Assembly (NCBI RefSeq): GCF_040151475.1
Contig: NZ_JBDKWG010000124.1
Location: 15,835-79,834, forward strand
Source: CAXBNB01 sp040151475
GTDB taxonomy: Bacteria > Bacteroidota > Bacteroidia > Cytophagales > Cyclobacteriaceae
Length of the DNA: 64,000 nt
Reading direction: 5' to 3'
The position numbers were made by a program, and so were the translations under genes. The notes below the pieces were generated by a model. It saw only the letters and a list, made by a program, of their open reading frames with translations. It was not told the DNA's origin and searched no databases. Positions 1 through 8,259 of this stretch are shown here, piece by piece. The number at the start of each line of letters is the position of its first letter. Within the stretch, counting starts at the first letter, position 1.

Positions 1-1
1 T

Positions 2-721
2 CAGGAAGATCATGTAAACATTCCTGTTTTCGTCGATATAAATAGTGGAATGAACCGCTCTGGCATATCACCGGGGGATAAAGCACTTTCCTTATATAAA
101 TTAATAAATGAGTTACCGAACATAAGCAACGGCGGTCTCCATGTTTATGATGGACACATTCGTGAAATCAGTTTTGACGACAGAAAAACGAAATGTGAAA
201 AAGAATTTGGGGTAGTTCAGAATTTGATCAAAACCATCGAAGCTGAAAATCTGGAAATACCATCGGTCATAGCTTGTGGCAGCCCTACTTTTCCGGTTCA
301 TGCACAGCATAACGATCGGGATTTAAGTCCGGGCACTACCATCTTCTGGGATTATGGCTACAGTTCAAAGTTTAAAGATATGGATTTTTTACATGCTGCT
401 GTGTTGCTTACACGTGTGGTCAGCAAACTTGAAAACAATCAGGCCTGTCTGGATTTGGGACATAAATCCATAGCTTCAGAGATGCCACACCCAAGGGCAA
501 AAATCATGGGAATAGACGACTTTGAAATGATCACTCATAGTGAAGAGCATTTGGTCATAAAAAATAAGGATAAAACTTACGAAGTAGAACAAGCATTTTA
601 TGCGATTCCAGTTCATATCTGCCCTACAGTTGCCCTGCACCACGAAGTATATGTCGTAGAAAACAATGAAGTGGTGGACAAATGGGAAGTTGTGGCTAGA
701 AAGAGAATGCTTAGTATTTGA
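2..721 (+). CDS. D-threonine aldolase-like PLP enzyme (5' truncated)
   Basis: The reading frame is open from base 2, so the gene begins before the window and only about 240 C-terminal residues are seen. The ATG at 50 is internal, because conserved-looking sequence (PVFVDINSGMNRSGI) runs through it. This segment is typical of the alanine-racemase-fold D-threonine aldolase/D-serine dehydratase-like family. The C-terminal motif AIPVHICPTVALHHEVYVV carries the His and Cys that bind the divalent metal in that family. The PLP lysine lies in the missing part. Family members split D-beta-hydroxy amino acids such as D-threonine into glycine and an aldehyde. The gene ends 21 bp before a membrane-dipeptidase-type gene on the same strand, suggesting joint use of D-amino-acid-containing peptides. 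The exact substrate cannot be read from the sequence. Confidence 0.8.
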   Translation, partial: QEDHVNIPVFVDINSGMNRSGISPGDKALSLYKLINELPNISNGGLHVYDGHIREISFDDRKTKCEKEFGVVQNLIKTIEAENLEIPSVIACGSPTFPVHAQHNDRDLSPGTTIFWDYGYSSKFKDMDFLHAAVLLTRVVSKLENNQACLDLGHKSIASEMPHPRAKIMGIDDFEMITHSEEHLVIKNKDKTYEVEQAFYAIPVHICPTVALHHEVYVVENNEVVDKWEVVARKRMLSI

Positions 722-742
722 AATTAAATTTTTAAACAATTC

Positions 743-1825
743 ATGGTCACAAAAAACAAACCCCTCATATTAGATTTTCACCTTGACCTTTCCATGAATG
801 CACTGGAGTGGAACAGAGATCTTACCTGGTCGGTAGCGGAAATACGAGCGAAAGAAAAAGGAATGACTGACAAGCCCGACAGGGGAAATGGTACAGTTAC
901 TTTTTCAGAGATGAGGGCTGGCAATATTGGGCTTTGTGTGGCAACATTGATTGCACGGTATGTCAAAAAAAGCAATAAGCTACCGGGATGGAATTCTCCT
1001 GAACAAGCCTGGGCACAAACTCAGGGACAACTTGCCTGGTACCGGGCTATGGAAGAAAAAGGACAACTGGTGCAAATCACTAACCTTGCTGGCCTTGACT
1101 CACACCTACAGTTATGGGGAAATCCTACTATAGATACGCCAATAGGCTATATATTAAGTCTGGAGGGAGCTGATTCTATTGTCACTATTAATCACTTGGA
1201 AAGGGCCTATGAACAAGGACTCAGGGCAATAGGCCCTGCGCATTATGGCCCAGGCACGTATGCTCAGGGTACAGATGCCACCGGAGGAATTGGAGTAAAA
1301 GGAAAAGAATTGCTAAAAGAGGTCGAGAACCTCGGGATTATCCTGGATGCGACCCATCTATGTGACAACAGCTTTTGGGAAGCCATGGACTGCTTCCACG
1401 GACATGTATGGGCAAGTCATCAAAATTGCAGGGCATTAGTCAACCACAACAGGCAGTTTTCTGACGAACAGCTAAAAGAACTAATCAGTAGAAATGCCGT
1501 CATCGGTTCTCCCTTGGATGCCTGGATGATGGTGTCGGGTTGGGAGCGTGGCAAATCCACACCTCGAAGCACAAGACTCTCTTTGGAAAGCATGATAGAC
1601 CACATGGATCACATCTGTCAACTGGCCGGAAATGCCAATCATATTGCCATTGGTACTGATCTGGATGGTGGATTCGGCACAGAGCAATGCCCGGCCGACT
1701 TAGATACAATAGCCGATCTTCAAAAACTTCCCAACATGCTTGCCATCAGAGGATACTCTCAAGATGACATCAGTAGCGTCTTGCATGGCAATTGGTTAAG
1801 GTTTTTAAGAAGAGCGTGGGAATGA
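743..1825 (+). CDS. Membrane dipeptidase family (peptidase M19)
   Basis: The 360-residue product has the zinc-binding pattern of renal/membrane dipeptidases: HLD near the start (DFHLDLSMNALEW), LEGAD for the bridging glutamate, LDATHLCDNSFWE, WASHQNCRAL for further metal ligands and GTDLDGG near the end. M19 enzymes hydrolyse dipeptides and accept a C-terminal D-residue. No signal peptide is visible, so a cytosolic location is likely. It follows the D-threonine-aldolase-like gene by 21 bp, probably in one transcript, and a hairpin at 1846-1874 follows its stop. The length is normal for the family. Substrate preference is inferred from family and neighbour only. Confidence 0.9.
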   Translation: MVTKNKPLILDFHLDLSMNALEWNRDLTWSVAEIRAKEKGMTDKPDRGNGTVTFSEMRAGNIGLCVATLIARYVKKSNKLPGWNSPEQAWAQTQGQLAWYRAMEEKGQLVQITNLAGLDSHLQLWGNPTIDTPIGYILSLEGADSIVTINHLERAYEQGLRAIGPAHYGPGTYAQGTDATGGIGVKGKELLKEVENLGIILDATHLCDNSFWEAMDCFHGHVWASHQNCRALVNHNRQFSDEQLKELISRNAVIGSPLDAWMMVSGWERGKSTPRSTRLSLESMIDHMDHICQLAGNANHIAIGTDLDGGFGTEQCPADLDTIADLQKLPNMLAIRGYSQDDISSVLHGNWLRFLRRAWE

Positions 1826-1845
1826 GTTTCACTTTAAAAAAACAA

Positions 1846-1874
1846 CCCTCCAAAAGTTTAAAATTTTTAGAGGG
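1846..1874 (+). terminator. Hairpin after the dipeptidase gene
   Basis: CCCTC-c-AAAA pairs with TTTT-a-GAGGG around a short A/T loop, 20 bp after the dipeptidase stop. There is one internal mismatch and no long T-run after it, so it may be a weak terminator or a 3'-end stabiliser. Confidence 0.4.
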
Positions 1875-1990
1875 CTCGAATATTCTTAGGAAAACTGGGG
1901 TACTATTATAGGCAAACGCATCTAAAAACAAAAACCTCATTACCGTACCCCATGAAATTAGAATCAACCCTAACAGACCCCAGAACACCC

Positions 1991-2013
1991 GTCTGCCGAC
2001 GAGGCAGGTGCCT
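1991..2013. repeat. GC-rich REP-like hairpin
   Basis: CTGCC-GACGA-GGCAG forms a perfect five-base stem in an otherwise AT-rich intergenic stretch, followed by a second GCCT. The composition contrasts sharply with its surroundings. It resembles the short dispersed palindromes found between genes in many bacteria, but no second copy is visible in this window. Confidence 0.25.
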
Positions 2014-2055
2014 GAGGATAGTAAGAATTTTTAAATGCGTTTGTCCTGGGTATTA

Positions 2056-2598
2056 TTATTCTACCCGTTCCACTACCAAATTATGGTTGGTATAAATGCA
2101 AATATCAGCTGCTATATTGAGGCTTTCACGAACCATTTCTTCGGCAGTGAGCTTGTCTCCGGCGTGTTTTTTCATAGCAATTGCGGCAGACTGGGCATAC
2201 ATGCTACCAGAACCAATCACTGCAACATCATTATCCGGCTCCAACACATCTCCTGTACCGGATACAATCAATATTTCATCTTTGTCTGCAACGATTAACA
2301 TGGCTTCCAATTTCCTCAGGTAACGATCCATCCGCCAGTCTTTAGCCAATTCTATAGCTGCACGCTTCATATTGCCGCCATAGGAATTGAGTTTTTCTTC
2401 AAACCTTTCCAAAAGGGTAAAAGCATCAGCCGTTGATCCTGCAAATCCAGTCACTATCTTTCCATCTTGTAATTTTCGTATTTTCTTGACATTGCTTTTG
2501 GCCACTGTGTTCCCAAGTGTTGCCTGCCCGTCTGCCCCTATCGCTACTTTTCCGTTGTGTTTGATGGCACATACGGTCGTTGATCTCAATTTAGTCAT
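2056..2598 (-). CDS. hslV: ATP-dependent protease subunit HslV
   Basis: The 180-residue product is a full-length HslV, the proteasome-beta-like peptidase of the HslUV complex that degrades proteins unfolded by the HslU ATPase. The N-terminus MTKLRSTTVCAIKHNGKVA aligns with family members in which a short propeptide is removed to expose the catalytic threonine, here Thr7. GADGQATLGNT, GFAGSTADAFTLLERFE and AVIGSGSMYAQSAAIAM are the conserved blocks. hslU is not adjacent. It lies downstream of the PDH E2 gene on the same strand, but a strong terminator at 2631-2664 separates them, so it probably has its own promoter in the short gap. Confidence 0.95.
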   Translation of the reverse strand: MTKLRSTTVCAIKHNGKVAIGADGQATLGNTVAKSNVKKIRKLQDGKIVTGFAGSTADAFTLLERFEEKLNSYGGNMKRAAIELAKDWRMDRYLRKLEAMLIVADKDEILIVSGTGDVLEPDNDVAVIGSGSMYAQSAAIAMKKHAGDKLTAEEMVRESLNIAADICIYTNHNLVVERVE

Positions 2599-2630
2599 CT
2601 AATTCTTTTCTATTGGATTGTGTAAAACGA

Positions 2631-2664
2631 AAAAAAGGCTTTAGAAGTTTGTCCTAAAGCCTTT
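2631..2664 (-). terminator. Intrinsic terminator of the E2 gene
   Basis: A perfect 11-bp stem (AAAGGCTTTAG with CTAAAGCCTTT, loop of nine) lies between the E2 gene and hslV. Read on the minus strand the stem is followed by a T-run, the classic Rho-independent form. It should end transcription of the E2 gene before hslV. Confidence 0.85.
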
Positions 2665-2681
2665 CAAATATTTCATATTGT

Positions 2682-4325
2682 TTAAATCAAAATCCTAACC
2701 GGATCTTCTATCAGTCCCTTCAAAGTCTGTAGGAAAGCCGATCCTACAGCTCCATCTACAGTCCTGTGGTCACAAGTCAATGTCACTTTCATTACATTAC
2801 CCGGAACGATTTCGCCATTTTTTACTACTGGAGTTTGCTTGATCGCACCTACTGCCAAAATACAAGATTCCGGTGCATTGATAATAGAAGTAAATTCTTC
2901 TATACCAAACATACCCAGGTTAGATACGGTAAATGTATTTCCCTGCATTTCATCCAACTGCAATTTTTTAGCCTTGGCTTTAACACCAAACTCTTTTACT
3001 TCAGCTGAGATCTGAGACAATGATTTGTTGTCTGCAAATTTTACTACCGGCACTACAAGTCCGTCTTCAATAGCCATTGCCACACCTATACTGATATGGT
3101 GGTTTTTTCTAATGCTATTGGTGTCACTCATCCAGTAAGTATTCACGTCCGGATGTTTTCTCAAAGCAGCAGCAGCAGCTTTGATGATAATATCGTTGAA
3201 AGATATTTTTACAGGAGACAGGTCATTGATACTTTTTCTGGCCTTCATGGTTTTATCCATGTCGATCTCCATAGTCAAGTAGAAATGTGGTGCTCCAAAT
3301 TGGCTGTTGTTCAAGCTCTTTGTGATCGCCTTTCTCATTTGAGTAGCTGGCACATCTTCATAGCTTTCTACTCCAACCACACCCGGTGCAGCTGTTGCTC
3401 CGGCTGCTACAGGAGCAGCAGAAGGTACAAATGACTCAACATCTCTTTTTATTATTCTTCCACCGTCACCACTTCCTTGTACTTGTGCTAAATCTATTCC
3501 TTTTTCTTTGGCCAGACTTTTAGCCAACGGGGAAGCTACTATACGACCATTGCTCGACACATTACTAGCTACCGGAGTAGCAGTAGGAGCAGCATTGGCT
3601 TGTGGAGCAGTAGATTTTTGTTCAACTGGTGCTGGAGTTGTTGTTTCTTTAGCAGCAGGTTTAGCTGTTTGAGCTGTTTGAGCTGTTTGAGCTTTCAACA
3701 ATGTTTGATAATCAGCTCCCTTTTCTCCAATAATGGCTATTACACCATCAACAGGCACACCTTTTCCAGCTTCCACGGCCTGATAAAGTAGCACTCCATC
3801 TTCGTAGTTTTCCAGTTCCATTGTGGCTTTATCGGTTTCTACTTCCGCCAGTATATCTCCTGACTTTACAGTATCACCTACCTTCACCAACCAGGAAGCG
3901 ATTATGCCTTCTTCCATAGTATCACTCATCTTTGGCATAGTGATTACCTGAGCATTGATGCCGGAAGTATCAACGGCTTCTGCCGGAGCAGTTTCTGTCG
4001 CATTTTCGGCTTTTGGTTCTGATTCAGTTTTTTCAGTAGCTTTGGGAGTGCTTGAAATGCCAGCCAGCAAGCTGTCTATATTTTCTCCTTTTTTTCCAAT
4101 AATGGCTATCACCCCATCAACAGGTACCGATTCTTTTTCCTGAATTCCAATGTGCAACAAAACCCCATCTTCATAAGATTCCAACTCCATTGTTGCTTTA
4201 TCCGTCTCTACTTCAGCCAGGATATCTCCTGATTTCACAGTATCACCCACCTTCTTCAACCAAGAGGCAATAACTCCCTCTTCCATGGTGTCGCTCATTT
4301 TGGGCATTTTGATAACTTCAGCCAT
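2682..4325 (-). CDS. pdhC: Pyruvate dehydrogenase E2, dihydrolipoamide acetyltransferase
   Basis: The 547-residue acyltransferase core of the pyruvate dehydrogenase complex transfers acetyl from lipoyl-lysine to CoA. Two lipoyl domains are visible at about residues 1-80 and 130-210, each with the lipoylated lysine in ETDKATMELE. An Ala/Pro/Thr-rich linker follows, then an E3-binding domain (VASPLAKSLAKEKGIDL to GRIIKRDVE, about 263-300). The catalytic domain ends with the active-site motif TCDHRTVDGAVGSAF. The N-terminus MAEVIKMPKMSDTMEEG is standard, so the start is firm. No E1 or E3 gene is next to it; the fused E1 at 31.2 kb is distant and of a different subtype. It is divergent from the hydrolase at 4503, with a palindrome in the shared upstream region. 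Confidence 0.93.
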   Translation of the reverse strand: MAEVIKMPKMSDTMEEGVIASWLKKVGDTVKSGDILAEVETDKATMELESYEDGVLLHIGIQEKESVPVDGVIAIIGKKGENIDSLLAGISSTPKATEKTESEPKAENATETAPAEAVDTSGINAQVITMPKMSDTMEEGIIASWLVKVGDTVKSGDILAEVETDKATMELENYEDGVLLYQAVEAGKGVPVDGVIAIIGEKGADYQTLLKAQTAQTAQTAKPAAKETTTPAPVEQKSTAPQANAAPTATPVASNVSSNGRIVASPLAKSLAKEKGIDLAQVQGSGDGGRIIKRDVESFVPSAAPVAAGATAAPGVVGVESYEDVPATQMRKAITKSLNNSQFGAPHFYLTMEIDMDKTMKARKSINDLSPVKISFNDIIIKAAAAALRKHPDVNTYWMSDTNSIRKNHHISIGVAMAIEDGLVVPVVKFADNKSLSQISAEVKEFGVKAKAKKLQLDEMQGNTFTVSNLGMFGIEEFTSIINAPESCILAVGAIKQTPVVKNGEIVPGNVMKVTLTCDHRTVDGAVGSAFLQTLKGLIEDPVRILI

Positions 4326-4414
4326 ATATTCTAGTGTTTTTAAATCAAACCGCTAAATTAGTTTTATTTCGATCTTTATTCAAATTAAATACTGTAGTTA
4401 ATCTACTTTTGAAC

Positions 4415-4444
4415 CAACTAATTTTCAATTCCCGAAATTAGTTG
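4415..4444. promoter_or_regulatory. 10-bp inverted repeat between divergent genes
   Basis: CAACTAATTT and AAATTAGTTG are perfect reverse complements separated by ten bases, 90 bp before the E2 gene and 59 bp before the hydrolase gene. There is no T-run, so it does not look like a terminator. Its position between divergent starts fits an operator, but the regulator is unknown. Confidence 0.4.
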
Positions 4445-4502
4445 ACTCTTTAATTAAGAATTATACGGAATACTGTTTAATCCTGGTTTTCAAATTATTT
4501 CA

Positions 4503-5480
4503 ATGCCTTTAATCTCTACCTCTTCTTATAAAAAACCCAAACTACTGTTCAATCGACATATTGAAACAATTGTTCCGGGGCTCTTACGAAATGTAAAAAA
4601 TGCATCTAAATATGAAAGGGAGAGAATAACAACTCCCGATGGCGACTTTTTAGATTTAGACTGGATCAAAAACGGAGCTAAGAGGTTGGTCATTATCTCT
4701 CATGGATTAGAAGGGGATTCACAACGTCCCTATATAAAAGGTATGGCAAAAGCTTTTTCCAATGACAATTGGGATGTATTGGCCTGGAATTTCCGAGGTT
4801 GTAGTGGAGAAAAAAATAACACGAAGGTTTTTTACCACAGTGGAGCCACCTATGACCTGCAATCCGTTGTAAGTCATGCTACGGAAAAACAATATGAAAA
4901 AATAATACTAATAGGGTTTAGTCTGGGAGGAAATTTGACGCTTAAATATTTGGGCGAACCTGAGTCGCAGAATATTGAGCAGATAAAAGGAGCGGTGACC
5001 TTTTCCGTTCCGTTAGATTTAGCGGGCTGCTCAAATGAAATCGATCAGCCGCATAACATTCTATACTCCAGAAGATTTTTAAAGTCGCTAAAGAAAAAAG
5101 TGAAAGACAAAAACGGAGACCTTGCGGGGTTTGGCAATATAGATATCGTCGATTCTTTAGGCTCTATCTACGATTTTGACAATGAGATTACTGCTCCATT
5201 GCATGGTTTTAAAGATGCCAACGACTATTACCAATCATGTAGTTCCAGAAATTTTATTTCTTCGATAAAAATTAAGACCTTAGTGGTAAATGCACAAAAT
5301 GATCCATTTTTGTCAGCGAGTTGTTTGGATACATCGTTGTTCGAAAATTTGGATACAGTATTTTTCGAAACACCTAAACAAGGAGGACATGTAGGATTTA
5401 GTTCTTACAATGAAACAGGCATGTATTGGTCTGAACAAAGGGCATTGGAGTTTGTAAACGAGGAATTGGAAAAATCATGA
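4503..5480 (+). CDS. YheT-family alpha/beta hydrolase
   Basis: The 325-residue product has the alpha/beta-hydrolase fold of the YheT/ABHD1-3 group. SHGLEGDSQRPYIKGMAKAF is the oxyanion region, WNFRGCSGE follows, GFSLGGNLTLKYLG carries the nucleophile Ser140, NAQNDPFLS carries the acid and GGHVGF the catalytic His. No signal peptide is present. Family members act on acyl esters, but the natural substrate here is unknown. Its stop overlaps the start of the SRAP-like gene (ATGA), so the two are probably translationally coupled. Confidence 0.85.
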   Translation: MPLISTSSYKKPKLLFNRHIETIVPGLLRNVKNASKYERERITTPDGDFLDLDWIKNGAKRLVIISHGLEGDSQRPYIKGMAKAFSNDNWDVLAWNFRGCSGEKNNTKVFYHSGATYDLQSVVSHATEKQYEKIILIGFSLGGNLTLKYLGEPESQNIEQIKGAVTFSVPLDLAGCSNEIDQPHNILYSRRFLKSLKKKVKDKNGDLAGFGNIDIVDSLGSIYDFDNEITAPLHGFKDANDYYQSCSSRNFISSIKIKTLVVNAQNDPFLSASCLDTSLFENLDTVFFETPKQGGHVGFSSYNETGMYWSEQRALEFVNEELEKS

Positions 5481-6178
5481 TTGACAGGTACACTATATAT
5501 TCGGTTTCAGAGGAAATATCGAAAAGGTTTAACATCCAAAATGAAGAATCTCTCGAAGCAGAATATAACGCAGCTCCCACAAAAAAACTTCCGCTAATCG
5601 TAAATATTGCCAAAGAAGGGCTCTCTTTTGTGTATTGGGGTACTATAGAAAAATGGTCTAACAAAAAATCTATTTCTTCTAAACTAATCAATGCCCCAAT
5701 CGAAGAACTGCTAAAAAAAGCTACACTGAAAGCAGCATTGCAAAGCCGTAGATGTATTATTCCTGCAAATGGCTTCTACCTGTGGAAAACTGTAGGAAAA
5801 AAGAGTAAACGTCCTTATTATTTCAAACTAAATGACCAAGCCCTTTTTGGAATGGCGGGACTTTGGGAAGAATACGATGACCTTGACGGAAAAATGTTGC
5901 ATACTTTCAAGATAATTACTACTGAAAACAAATTAGGCATCAAAGAATTTGGAGATGAAATGCCCGCCATATTGAGTAAAGAAAATGAACAGGAATGGTT
6001 GAAGCCAGGGTTACAATCAGATGAATTATTGAATATGATAAAACCGTTAGATTCTATTAACAATATCAGCTTTCACCCTGTATCTCCATTCATCAACAAC
6101 ATCGACTACAACTTTCCGGAAATGATCAATATTCAGCCTTCTATTGATCAAAAAGGGAATTACACTTTATTTGAATAA
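5477..6178 (+). CDS. Degenerate SRAP (YedK/HMCES-like) protein lacking catalytic residues
   Basis: The 233-residue fold is clearly SRAP: WG at 54-55, INA at 71-73, RRCIIPANGFYLWK at 91-104, MPAIL at 162-166 and a tail with P-rich VSPFINN. SRAP enzymes shield abasic sites by forming a thiazolidine crosslink through Cys2. Here every key position differs: residue 2 is Ile, the Arg of INAR is Pro74, the Glu of the usual FYEW is Leu102, and the usual HDRMP reads GDEMP, so the catalytic His and Arg are Gly159 and Glu161. No upstream in-frame start restores an MCGR N-terminus. The frame is intact, so this is a maintained pseudoenzyme rather than a broken gene. It overlaps the preceding hydrolase gene by four bases. 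Its role may be DNA binding, protein binding or something new. Confidence 0.85.
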   Translation: MIDRYTIYSVSEEISKRFNIQNEESLEAEYNAAPTKKLPLIVNIAKEGLSFVYWGTIEKWSNKKSISSKLINAPIEELLKKATLKAALQSRRCIIPANGFYLWKTVGKKSKRPYYFKLNDQALFGMAGLWEEYDDLDGKMLHTFKIITTENKLGIKEFGDEMPAILSKENEQEWLKPGLQSDELLNMIKPLDSINNISFHPVSPFINNIDYNFPEMINIQPSIDQKGNYTLFE

Positions 6179-6189
6179 AAAATTACTTT

Positions 6190-6220
6190 TTTGGTTTTGA
6201 TTTAATTCCTTTTATTTTTG
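6190..6220 (+). promoter_or_regulatory. Bacteroidota-type promoter for the OmpA gene
   Basis: TTTG at 6190-6193 and TATTTTTG at 6213-6220 are separated by 19 bp, matching the Bacteroidota -33 TTTG and -7 TAnnTTTG pattern. Transcription would start near 6227, about 22 bases before the ATG at 6249. Confidence 0.6.
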
Positions 6221-6248
6221 GTTCGTTATCAGCTGAAACTATATTACT

Positions 6249-8213
6249 ATGAACAAACTTTTTAAATGGGTGATCCCCATGCTGATAGGCATTTGTTTTC
6301 AGGCTCAGTCCCAAAGTTTAGACAAGAAAAAATTCAAAGCGGAAGGGTACTTCTACACCGAAAAATTTGACAAAGCGAGAGAAGCTTATGAAGAAATTCT
6401 GACAATCGATTCTGATTTTGGAACAGGCATCTATCGATTGGAAATATGCTCACTACTTACAATAGCCAAAAACAAACCGCTAACCAAACTTGAATCGTTT
6501 TCTAAAACTCAGGGTAGAAAGGATAAGTTTTACAACTACTGGATGGCCAAACTATATTTCCAGCAAAACAATTTTAAAAAAGCAATTGAAACAGCGGACA
6601 GGTTTATCAATTCCAAACAGTATAAGAGTAAAGAAATCATACAGGAAATTAAAGATTTAAGAGATAAATCTGAAAAAATATTTGAATACTATAACTCTCC
6701 GGCCAACTATGAAGTGGAGCATTTGCATAGCAATGTGAATTCAAACTTTCATGAATCCAGTCCTGTATATTTCAGAGAAAAAGAAGAGCTTTTGTTCCTG
6801 TCGTCCAGGCCTGTAGATGGTGAAAACTCAAAAGGTGAGACATTTTACATCTATGAATCCAAAAGAGATGGTGGTGAGTGGACTCCAGCCAGAAGATTGG
6901 CAAATCTTGGAACTTATAAATTGGAAAATGCCAATATCGAAGTAGTAAGAAATGACGGACGGCTATTTGTTTACTCCGATAAAGGTGGAGGGGATTTATT
7001 TTACAGCCATCTGACAAATGGCAAATGGAGTTCACTGGTAGAATTTGATGAAAAAATTACTGACACAAAGTTAGAATCTCATTTCTTTCTCAATGAAAAA
7101 GAAAACAGAATTCTCTTCGCTCATCGAAAAAAATCGGGCACAAAAGACCTTGATATCTTCCAATCAATAAAAGATCCTTCGACCGGAACATGGAGTACAC
7201 CAGTACACATCACTTCAAAGATCAACTCAGATATGGATGAAGACTATCCGTTTTTATCTGAAGATGAAAAAACGCTATACTTTTCATCCAAAGGACATGG
7301 CTCAATAGGAGGTTTTGATATTTTCAAATCAGAATTAGATGAAAGTACAAATACATGGTCTGAACCGGAAATGCTGAAATATCCGATAAACACCCCTGAT
7401 GACGACATTCAATTTAAAATTGATGAAGAATTGAACTCAGGTTATTTTGTTTCAAACAGATTTGAGTCAAAAGGGCGATACGACATATTTTTCTTCCATG
7501 AAGCCGATAAAGTATTTGTGGAAGGGAAGGTACTTGACGGAAAAGGCGAGATAGTAAGCAATGCCGAGCTAAAATTCAGTCAGAAGAGAAGTACAGGCCT
7601 GTTGGTACGGTCAATGTCGGATGAAAAAGGACAGTTCAAAGTAACTTTGGGAGCCGATGATGAAATTACCGTTGAAATCAGATTTCATCAGGAATTAATT
7701 CATTCCGAGTCTTTCACCAGTCCGAATTCAAATGGAAGTTCAGGTATTTTCAATATCGATTTCAAGCTACCAATGAAGAAAGAAGAATTGGTCGCAGAAA
7801 TAGTGGAAGTAGAAGAAAAAGATCCTAAATACGCCCAGGTAGAAGAAATATCAAGCAAGTTTAGAAAAAGCAATAAAGCACGGATAGGCAACATCTATTT
7901 TGCCGTAAATGACTATCAGCTACCTACAGAAGGAAATGAAAGACTTGACGCATTATTAGAAGCATTGAAGCAAAATCCCACTTTGAAATTTGAAATTTCA
8001 GGTCATACGGACAATCAGGGATTGGCTTCAGAAAATTTGACCCTCTCGCATAAAAGAGCCGAATCGATAGTGGCTTATCTGGTGAGACAGGGAATAGATT
8101 CTAAACGGCTGATCGCCAAAGGCTATGGTGAAACCAAACCACTTGCCTCAAATGACGATGAAGAAAACGGAAGAGAATTGAACAGAAGAATAGAAGTAGC
8201 TGTACTGGAGTAG
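6249..8213 (+). CDS. OmpA-family protein with TPR, PD40 propeller and CRD (PorE-like)
   Basis: The 654-residue exported protein starts with a signal peptide ending near QAQSQS. TPR-like helices follow (about 25-160, for example KKFKAEGYFYTEKFDKAREAY). Next come PD40/WD40-like beta-propeller repeats (about 170-430, with SSRPVDGEN, LYFSSKGHGSIGGFDIF and GYFVSNR), then a carboxypeptidase-regulatory-like beta domain (about 435-510). The OmpA peptidoglycan-binding domain ends the protein (about 545-654; ISGHTDNQGLASENLTLSHKRAESI). This order is that of PorE, the type IX secretion subunit of Porphyromonas, but Bacteroidota carry several paralogs with the same plan, so a T9SS role is only possible. 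It likely links the outer membrane to peptidoglycan. It has its own promoter at 6190-6220. Confidence 0.88.
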   Translation: MNKLFKWVIPMLIGICFQAQSQSLDKKKFKAEGYFYTEKFDKAREAYEEILTIDSDFGTGIYRLEICSLLTIAKNKPLTKLESFSKTQGRKDKFYNYWMAKLYFQQNNFKKAIETADRFINSKQYKSKEIIQEIKDLRDKSEKIFEYYNSPANYEVEHLHSNVNSNFHESSPVYFREKEELLFLSSRPVDGENSKGETFYIYESKRDGGEWTPARRLANLGTYKLENANIEVVRNDGRLFVYSDKGGGDLFYSHLTNGKWSSLVEFDEKITDTKLESHFFLNEKENRILFAHRKKSGTKDLDIFQSIKDPSTGTWSTPVHITSKINSDMDEDYPFLSEDEKTLYFSSKGHGSIGGFDIFKSELDESTNTWSEPEMLKYPINTPDDDIQFKIDEELNSGYFVSNRFESKGRYDIFFFHEADKVFVEGKVLDGKGEIVSNAELKFSQKRSTGLLVRSMSDEKGQFKVTLGADDEITVEIRFHQELIHSESFTSPNSNGSSGIFNIDFKLPMKKEELVAEIVEVEEKDPKYAQVEEISSKFRKSNKARIGNIYFAVNDYQLPTEGNERLDALLEALKQNPTLKFEISGHTDNQGLASENLTLSHKRAESIVAYLVRQGIDSKRLIAKGYGETKPLASNDDEENGRELNRRIEVAVLE

Positions 8214-8259
8214 TAACTTTTATACAAATTCTCTTAAATTGCTTTAAAAAATTATTCAA

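Noticed and set aside
1770..1988. 72-codon minus-strand frame over the dipeptidase 3' end
   Set aside because: Overlaps a conserved coding end and a hairpin; translation shows no signature.
2631..2664. Long stem-loop considered as riboswitch or small RNA
   Set aside because: Stem plus T-run on the minus strand is sufficient for an ordinary terminator of the E2 gene.
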